Shown: positions 57,575-64,000 of the stretch, in pieces
How the letters are laid out: every line of letters starts with the position of its first letter
How positions within the stretch are numbered: position 1 is the first letter of the stretch
Source: Xylogone sp. PMI_703
Lineage: Eukaryota > Ascomycota > Leotiomycetes
Assembly: GCA_021399445.1 (NCBI GenBank)
Contig: JAJTUQ010000010.1
Location: 558,001-622,000 of the forward strand
Length of the DNA stretch: 64,000 bases
Direction of reading: 5' to 3'
Notes under the pieces: model-generated
Database searches by the model: none
The model's input: the letters and a program-made list of their open reading frames with translations, nothing else
What the model was told of the DNA's origin: nothing
Made by a program: the position numbers and the translations under genes

Positions 57575-58038
57575 TCACGCGGAACAAAGGGCCACTATAT
57601 GACTAACATTCGACGCTGTTTTTAGGATTCATACCTGCTGCTTTAAGCCTATTTCACGAAGTACTCACTCACCTCCCGCATATTTTATATCACGAACCGA
57701 TGATATATAAGATCAACGTCCAACGACGTAGCACTATAAGTTTATACTACTTTGCAGCCAACTGGCCATCACCCCATTCTATAGATGGCCCACTCAAATG
57801 GAGACTCCATATTTCGATGGTGCCTGCCATGCATAGGCCTTACTTAGTCTGCCTTCGTTAGGTGCCAAGTATTGAGCTGTTGGGTGTTTAATGAAAATCA
57901 TTCAACGGAATTAGGATATAACGGATTTAACCATCATATTTATCAACGGAATCTTCAAGCTTACCTACTATTGTGATAGAGGATTAGTCAAATCATATTT
58001 CAGTATTGTTCAATCATCTTAAAGTTAGAGGAGTTAAA
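57575..58038. promoter_or_regulatory. Promoter region of second SDR gene with repeated CAACGGA half-sites
   Basis: The 464 bp between the transposon nest and the SDR contain TCAACGGAAT twice (57902-57911 and 57943-57952). Each includes CAACGGA, the half-site of the palindrome at 4544-4559. There is also a single ACGGAT between them. Nothing else is recognised. Confidence 0.4.
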
Positions 58039-58929
58039 ATGTCTAAAACTCTGGAAGGAAAAATTGCTATTGTTACCGGCGCATCTCGTGGCATTGGTGC
58101 CGCTATTGCCATCGAACTAGCAAAAAGAGGAGCAAAAGGGGTAGGTCATACCTAAATATCGATAAGATTACAGAATACGTTAACAGCATCAGGTTGCAAT
58201 TACATATGCCTCAAATATAAAAGCCGCGGATGCAGTGGTAGAGCAAATCAGGAACCACGGCTCTCTCGCTGTAGCGATATGTGCGAATAACACCGATTCT
58301 TCAGCCATTGAAACCGTCGTCTCTTCAACACAAGCCGCTTTCTCCGTCACAGATATCGATATCTTAGTCAATAACGCAGCCTGTTCTGATCTTTACCCAC
58401 TATCTGATATATCCGAAACGAATTTCAATCAGATATTCCATACCAACGTTTTAGGCCCTCTTATGCTTATCCGAGCGGTCTTGCCACATATACGCAAAGG
58501 AGGAAGGATTATTAATATATCGTCACGGTTAGCAAGAGTTCCCAGCGAGGGTGGTGTATTGTTATACGCAGCAAGCAAAGCAGCCATGGAAAATGCCACC
58601 AGGAACTTGGCTATGGAGTGGCCTTCTATTAAAGGCATCACAATTAACAACGTTATGCCAGGCCCTACCGATACTGGTAAGTACTAGATGATATTTATAA
58701 TATTCTGAAAGTGTTTTGTAGGGACTTGGTCTGAACTGTTCTTATCTTAGATGCGTTGGCTGGCGCTCCAGCCGCTTTTACGGAAAGGGCAAAACAAATT
58801 GCCACAGCAGAGAAACGACTTGGGACTCCGGATGACATTGCCTCAGTTGTTGCTTTCATGGCTGAGGATGGAAGTCGGTGGATTAACGGGGACACAATCA
58901 ATGTAACTGGCGGCGCTACTATGTGGTGA
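58039..58929 (+). CDS. Short-chain dehydrogenase/reductase (SDR)
   Basis: Three exons (58039-58140, 58193-58676, 58751-58929; introns of 52 and 74 bp) give about 254 aa, the normal length of a classical SDR. TGASRGIGAAIA near residue 14 is the cofactor motif, NNAA replaces the usual NNAG, the Ser is in NISSRLA, and YAASK holds the active-site Tyr/Lys. The C-terminus PDDIASVVAFMAEDGSRWINGDTINVTGG is the standard tail of 3-oxoacyl-ACP-reductase/versicolorin-reductase-like fungal SDRs. Splicing is required, because the unspliced frame stops just after the first intron begins. It probably reduces a keto group with NADPH in secondary or lipid metabolism; the substrate is unknown. It lies 0.5 kb from the transposon nest. 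Confidence 0.9.
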
Positions 58930-61160
58930 GCCGCTGCCACAGAGGCGTTCGAGAGGAATTTTCCTCCTCAGTGAGTTTTGATGCTATACAAGATAATAGT
59001 CAATATATTAGATCTTTAACTACTTTCATGTTCTTCGCCCTAGACATATGCGAAGTCTCTGCAGTATGCCAGCACTACGGAAAACTATCTAATCTTAACA
59101 ACAGAAATTCTTCTGCTGATTCTACGATCTTCTTCAGAATGTACTCTATTCTTGGATTCGTCGGAAAATTACAAGTTCGGATTTCACATATAGCTATAGG
59201 ATGAACTAATTCTTTCACCTTGGCTCAACAGTGGATGATGCCGATGCAGTCTTCAATCTCGCTCGATTATGTTTGATTCCAACCAGTCCCCCAGCAGATT
59301 AGAAGCGGTCTAGATGGTTACAAATGCTTCACTATCTTAGCGGCTATTTATGATATCTTTGGTAATTGTTCGAATAGCCGGTTAGAGAGGGCATACACCT
59401 GGTCAGATATACCATGATACCATATGCGGTCAGGAAAGAACTTAGTAGGTCTATAAATGTCATGCTGGGAACATTTTCTGTCAACGCTGTAAATATTTCT
59501 TCGAGCACAATTCCTTCAGCTAATTTCCATCTTAGGCCCTTAAATAGTGACAGGCACTCTTCTAAAGTAAGCTTATTACCCTTCAGAATTTTTGTTATAG
59601 TTTTGCAACTAGGACTTGATTAGATGTATTCACGTATGTTAATAATGGTCTCCTTTCTAATATGTTCAACAACGCTACATTCTGATAAATTGACTGCCGT
59701 AGTACACATAGCTTATCTAAGAAGTGATATGTCAGAGACTTCCAGACGCTTATTTATCACTTAACTACCAGGCATCTGTGGCTCCGGCAAAGTCGGGGCA
59801 AAGGCTAGACGTGAAACGGCTTACTTTTGTGGCTGTTTCACATACAAACGCCACACCACAAGATCATTTCTGTCTTCTCTGATAGGTTAATCAGAACGAC
59901 AAACATATTTTATAAGATGTTTCTGCAGAAAATGCGCGCCTTCATCTCGATCTATTTGCTCTCTATCTCCTTCCCGCTCCCGCCTCCGACTCTGCTGTGT
60001 CCACGGAATCTAGGCCTTACCGTCGCGAAGCTACCGCTACAGCCACTGTATTCTGGAATACTTCGATGATTTGGTAGTTTATTCTTTCTGTCAGTGCTCT
60101 AGAGTGGGGGCAGCTAGTCCCTTAAATTACTTCTTCCCGCAGCCCGATAGAGTGGCCGCAGCTTCTGAGCTTCTCTTGCTTCTCTCTTCCAGTCCTTCAC
60201 CAGTTCATTGAAGGGTGAGGGACAGCCCGCACAAGCTATCAGCTCTGAATTGGCCACAATAGATCACTGGGTCTAGACTTTGTGCGAAATTCGCGATCAG
60301 CAAGAAACTCATACCAAGTCAGGAGGATTTCCTCTTCCTAGTTGATCCGCTATCCTTTATGTGGCATTGGCCCAGACCGTTTCACGAAATGTCACCCAGT
60401 ATTTCGGTTGCCGCCTTGCATACGAGCATACGTACCGGTACATAGATAGTCCGTTAGGATACCGCCCGCTTTCCCCATTGTATTATCGTAGTAGACCAAT
60501 CACGGCAATCTGGTTGTGAGTTCCGATATAGTTTGAAGCAGAACCTGCCGAGATGCCGCGTGTTTGGTTCTAGAATTTCTCAACGGTACATTTCGCCACA
60601 CAGGATAATCGTCGGGTCGTCTAGTATTTCACAATTTTATGCTAGTTCAATGCAACAGGCGTGCCAAGTGAGTGTTTAATACGCGCAGGATTGAGTAAGA
60701 TGTTTCCCGGCTTGCTGTGTGGCAACAAACTAACCACGCGGTCCAGAGGTCACTGTCCACTTTAATTCGATGTACCTAAGCCAAAGCCGCCCCCCTCTGC
60801 TCCTTATGATAATACTGTAAGTTTCAACGAGTGTGCTAGGCGGCACTAAACGAAGGTTCTGCATCCAGCAAACATCCAGCAAACTGGTTCATCTAAGCGT
60901 TGATAACTTGCTTGTCAGCCTTATTTAGGACCATAGTACAAAATCTATAAGATTTTGGAGTCACAGTTTGTACCTCAACCAACAACCTCTCTATTCACAC
61001 TAGTCGCTCGTTACTTCTACTTCTTGTATACCTCTATTAGGGGGTTTGCTTATTTCGCTGACCTGGCTGCGCCATTTTCGTGCGGCTACTACACTCCTTT
61101 CTACTATTTGGGATAACAATCGTTTAAACATCTACCTTTGGCGACCAAGCCGGCCCTGAA
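58930..61160. other. 2.2-kb gene-poor region
   Basis: No convincing gene, RNA or repeat is seen. ORFs at 58923-59204, 59414-59623 and 59827-60069 lack domains and could not be extended by splicing. Confidence 0.45.
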
Positions 61161-61367
61161 ATGCCCTGGCGCTGGCGCTGCTGCTCCTGTGACAATTCGC
61201 AGACAGCTGAATCTGACAACGATGTTTGCAAACTGGCTGGATGTTCTCACAAGCGATGTGTAAGATGTGAAATTGAGTTTCTTGACTACAATCAAGGACC
61301 CATTCGATTTTACAATCTCGATGCAGTCTACGCATATGCCATAGACCATGGGATGATTAAATCTTGA
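61161..61367 (+). CDS. Small Cys-rich protein, possible zinc-binding
   Basis: A 68-codon ORF with a regular cysteine pattern: WRCCSC..C-KLAGCSHKRCVRC, i.e. C-x2-C followed by C-x4-C-x-H-x2-C-x2-C-like spacing within residues 4-37. Many small fungal proteins of unknown function have such a W-x-CC-x-C..C-x-H-x-RC-x2-C region. The rest, after FLDYNQG, is unremarkable and ends GMIKS. No introns or promoter could be confirmed, so this may be one exon of a larger gene or a relic. Confidence 0.35.
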   Translation: MPWRWRCCSCDNSQTAESDNDVCKLAGCSHKRCVRCEIEFLDYNQGPIRFYNLDAVYAYAIDHGMIKS

Positions 61368-61842
61368 GTGAACAACAATATACTTTGTAAGCGACGAGTT
61401 GTGTTTCCTACATTGACGATTTCGGAAACAAGGCTGACTAGTATGATTTCGAAGATACAACATGCAAACGCTACTCGGAGAATAACTTCTTACCGAAGTA
61501 AAGAAAAAAAGGAAATCGGCTGGTCCACGAGCAGAATTGATGAATACTTGACTACTGGAGCGCTGGGCATGTTAAGTAGCTGGCTACTGAATTCGAAATT
61601 GCATTCCGCTACACTAAATAAGTTGACTGCAGTTTTATGCTTGGTCATTTGTATATTCAGAATGAAGATCAGCCTTGAAGGCCTTTCCTTCCTCCACTTT
61701 GTCCCACCTTGCCTCATATTAGATCGATCCGCCATTCTCATCATTGGCTAGGATCTTCCAAATTATTGATTGAATGACCAATGCCACTTTGAATGATCAT
61801 GTTTAACCGATTTGCTGAGTTACATTTAATATGTGATATTCA
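61368..61842. other. Short intergenic stretch
   Basis: Nothing convincing. It contains a 127-codon ORF (61368-61751) with no domain, lying between the Cys-rich ORF and the convergent regulator gene. Confidence 0.35.
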
Positions 61843-63171
61843 TTACTCGAAGACCTTCAGCGGCCACTGAATATAAGGATGCCATTTGTCGTCAAGCCGA
61901 CTTGAAATTGTCGCAAGAAGTCTCGTAGCTCTTCTATTGAAATACCAATTTTCCTCAACTTTCTTTAATAGAATACAATAATGTGCTAGTAATATTAGGG
62001 CTCCGGGATGCCCATCTGCAAGGAATTTCATATATTCATCTGAGACCCTTATGGGCCAGGTTCGCAGTGCATCCCATGTTGAGAAAGAGTCTCCAAGGGT
62101 TTCGGCGTGGGAGAGAGCGTTCGCTAGCTCTATAGCCGTATCATTGTATGCTTTCAATTCAAACTCTGACCAGTTATTCTCCTCTGAAACAAACGAAAGT
62201 ACAGAACGGACCAATTGAGTGGTATCTTGGTCTGGTGATGGAACAACCGGAAGATCCCATTCCGCAGCCAAAACCTTCATAGGACCCGAAGCAAGGTCTT
62301 CCCACACATCGCATAGAGCCACACACCCAGCTCTAAGGAGGTAAAGCCAAGTTGGCAGAACATCTTTCGAGTTCTGATCTACTAGGAAAAGTTCTTCATC
62401 TTGCCTTTCCGATGCAAAACAGCAGATGACAACTATGTAAGAGAAAACCAGAATAGGATCGCAGTTCTCTCTAGTTAGATTAGCAACCGCGGCTCGGAAT
62501 AATCGCATTGCATGATCTTGGTGTGTGCTAGCAATAATAGTGTACTCTTTCTGTCGAGTGGCATGCGCATGAGCTAGATGTAGTGCAGCACACGACAAGA
62601 GGCCATGCATGAGGAACTCATGATCGTAGGCTAGCTGTGGAACTTTGGATTGCCATACTTCTCTTGCCTCTCCGTTCAAGCCTAGAGTCAAGCTCGTTGA
62701 TTTGATAAAATGATGGAGGAGTAGGGAGTCGGATTCATTAAGACTATTGACTGGTTTGGTGAAGTAGTGCAGCATATTGCCCTGGAAGAATGTCTGCACA
62801 GGTACCGGATGCCAGTCAGCTCCGGCGCAGCCTTGCCGGTCATGCTCAGTGGTCCAATGGCGTTTCATCCTTTTCTCCGACACACAGAGGTGCGAGCAAC
62901 TATTACATTGAAGTCCATCTTGAACTGGTAGACTTGAAATAGGAAAGTCCTTGACACAAGTCTTATTGACCCGCTCGGGAATGTCGAGCTGTAATCCAGA
63001 GACATACTCCATGTATGGTCGTCGGCGAGATCGAAGAACACGGTGGATTTCCTTCAGATGGCGCGCCAGTGCACCCGGTTGAATTGCATATTGACATGAG
63101 ACACAAATCAATACTCGATGATCAGGAAGGTATCGCAAGAGCTCGGCTGGTGACGGAATATGAGATGACAT
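61843..63171 (-). CDS. OrsD-like zinc-finger protein with fungal transcription-factor region
   Basis: A single-exon 442-aa protein. Residues ~20-44 (LICVSCQYAIQPGALARHLKEIH) form a C-x2-C..H..H finger of the OrsD/DUF3505 type, including the Y-A--P--L--HL pattern. A second, similar C-x2-C..H..H finger (LQCNSCSHLCVSEKRMKRHW) lies near residues 86-110. Residues ~130-442 are helical and resemble the fungal-specific TF region (AYDHEFLMHGLLSCAALHLA is typical of its start). It is likely a nuclear regulator. OrsD is known from the orsellinic-acid cluster of Aspergillus, where its role is unclear. Here the gene lies divergent to an SDR whose start lies 0.46 kb away, so control of that gene is possible. 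Confidence 0.78.
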   Translation of the reverse strand: MSSHIPSPAELLRYLPDHRVLICVSCQYAIQPGALARHLKEIHRVLRSRRRPYMEYVSGLQLDIPERVNKTCVKDFPISSLPVQDGLQCNSCSHLCVSEKRMKRHWTTEHDRQGCAGADWHPVPVQTFFQGNMLHYFTKPVNSLNESDSLLLHHFIKSTSLTLGLNGEAREVWQSKVPQLAYDHEFLMHGLLSCAALHLAHAHATRQKEYTIIASTHQDHAMRLFRAAVANLTRENCDPILVFSYIVVICCFASERQDEELFLVDQNSKDVLPTWLYLLRAGCVALCDVWEDLASGPMKVLAAEWDLPVVPSPDQDTTQLVRSVLSFVSEENNWSEFELKAYNDTAIELANALSHAETLGDSFSTWDALRTWPIRVSDEYMKFLADGHPGALILLAHYCILLKKVEENWYFNRRATRLLATISSRLDDKWHPYIQWPLKVFE

Positions 63172-63633
63172 TATTCAGTGGGCGACAGATGATCGTAGAC
63201 GAGGCAGAACGTTATTATTGGATGATGAACGTGATGCAAGGCTTCACTAACTCCGACAAGCCAATGTTCTATTAGTCATAGCAATAACCTCATAATTATC
63301 AGATCACAGCAGTTTTGAATGTGCAGAGCCATCAAGTCGGGGAACGAAGGCGTCTGAAGGATTTGTGGTTTCGTTCTGTATCGCGTTAGGCTGGAACGGC
63401 ACCGTCGATTTCTCGGCATACCGTTGGTGGGACCTGATTCGGAGATCAAAGTCAGCCGCAAAAAATCGACAAATATCGACGGTGCTATTCCAGCCCTTAT
63501 TATCTCCATGTGTCGACGTCATGGTAATCTAGTAAAGCTTAAATATACCCCGAAATCTCCGTGAATATGGATTGTGTTTACTTTGTTTCTTCATACGAAG
63601 ACAGAAACAACGCCTCGCGCATCTTCTCTCAAT
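63172..63633. other. Divergent intergenic region
   Basis: 462 bp shared upstream region between the OrsD-like gene and the SDR. Overlapping short ORFs on both strands are not supported. Confidence 0.4.
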
Positions 63634-64000
63634 ATGGAGCATACTCGCACGGTATTAATCACAGGAGGTACATCTAATCTTGGCTTCTACTGCGCTCTCG
63701 CTATTGCTAGACAATACCCCGAATATCTCATTGTTGTTGCATCGCGATCAGACAACAACTCCGCAGCGGCATCAATAAATAAGAGCTTGGCCCAGAATAA
63801 TGTCACCTATCTCCCACTTGACCTAGCTAGTCTATCTGCTGTCCGTACCTTCGTCAAGACCTGGGAAACCAAGAATTTTCCACCAATTCAGGCTCTCTTC
63901 CTAAATGCTGGATTCCAATTTCCAGGCCCACTGCAGATGACAGGAGATAATATAGAGTCCACGTTTGCGATCAATCATGTTGGCCATGCACTTCTATTTC
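63634..64000 (+). CDS. Short-chain dehydrogenase, partial (cut by window end)
   Basis: The first 122 codons of an SDR start at the ATG at 63634 and run off the window end. The cofactor motif TGGTSNLG (about residues 10-17), the DLASLSAVR stretch (Asp ligating the adenine side) and LNAGF (NAG motif) are present. INHVGHALLF is the typical following helix of the retinol-dehydrogenase/3-ketosteroid-reductase-like branch. The missing part should hold the catalytic Tyr and Lys. It is divergent to the OrsD-like regulator. Confidence 0.85.
   Translation, partial: MEHTRTVLITGGTSNLGFYCALAIARQYPEYLIVVASRSDNNSAAASINKSLAQNNVTYLPLDLASLSAVRTFVKTWETKNFPPIQALFLNAGFQFPGPLQMTGDNIESTFAINHVGHALLF

Noticed and set aside
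1..64000. CRISPR arrays, bacterial operons or phage genes
   Set aside because: No regularly spaced repeats or bacterial-type gene organisation; the window is clearly fungal nuclear DNA with spliceosomal introns.

Overview
The window is nuclear DNA of a filamentous ascomycete (Pezizomycotina). Genes are broken by introns of about 46-127 bp with GT..AG ends and CTAAC/CTAAT-like branch sites. The protein families are typical of these fungi: Zn2Cys6 and bZIP regulators, 2EXR proteins, an LsdA-like protein, a CYP505-type P450-reductase fusion and an EthD protein. Old transposon copies carry the C-to-T decay expected of RIP. The class cannot be fixed from this sequence alone.

Layout. 0-6.4 kb: a GNAT acetyltransferase, a small membrane protein, an SDR oxidoreductase and a regulator joining a C2H2-like finger to a Zn2Cys6 cluster. 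The SDR and the regulator share a CGG-N4-CCG palindrome in their upstream regions. 6.5-17.7 kb: a carbohydrate-oriented block with an intracellular GH2 beta-mannosidase, a divergent sugar transporter, a secreted LsdA-like protein, and a secreted beta-helix protein ending in a bulb-type lectin domain. 17.7-25.3 kb: gene-poor, but with an intron-containing tRNA-Leu(UAG), a 78-aa EF-hand protein rebuilt from three exons, and a phytanoyl-CoA-dioxygenase-like enzyme. 25.3-32.1 kb: a coiled-coil protein, two zinc-finger proteins built from similar fingers (one fused to a DEDDh RNA exonuclease), and a 2EXR protein with an apparent frameshift.

34-49 kb: a metabolic group with no visible PKS, NRPS or terpene-synthase gene. 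It holds a bicovalent-flavin oxidase, a 3-hydroxyacyl-CoA dehydrogenase fused to a beta-propeller, a self-sufficient CYP505-type monooxygenase, a bZIP/DUF3425 regulator, a fungal-TF-domain protein without a zinc cluster, and an EthD-type secreted protein. Fatty-acyl or other lipophilic substrate oxidation is a reasonable inference for the group, not a demonstrated function.

49.8-57.6 kb: a transposon nest. A 428-bp MITE is followed by a roughly 2-kb pogo/Fot1-type element, and a 5142-bp Ty1/copia retrotransposon has inserted into the pogo right terminal inverted repeat, leaving a CCCTC duplication. 58-64 kb: a second SDR, a long gene-poor stretch, a small Cys-rich ORF, an OrsD-like zinc-finger regulator, and the start of a third SDR cut by the window end.

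Exon boundaries were assigned by eye from splice sites, phase and protein continuity. Family names come from recognised motifs and no database search was run.
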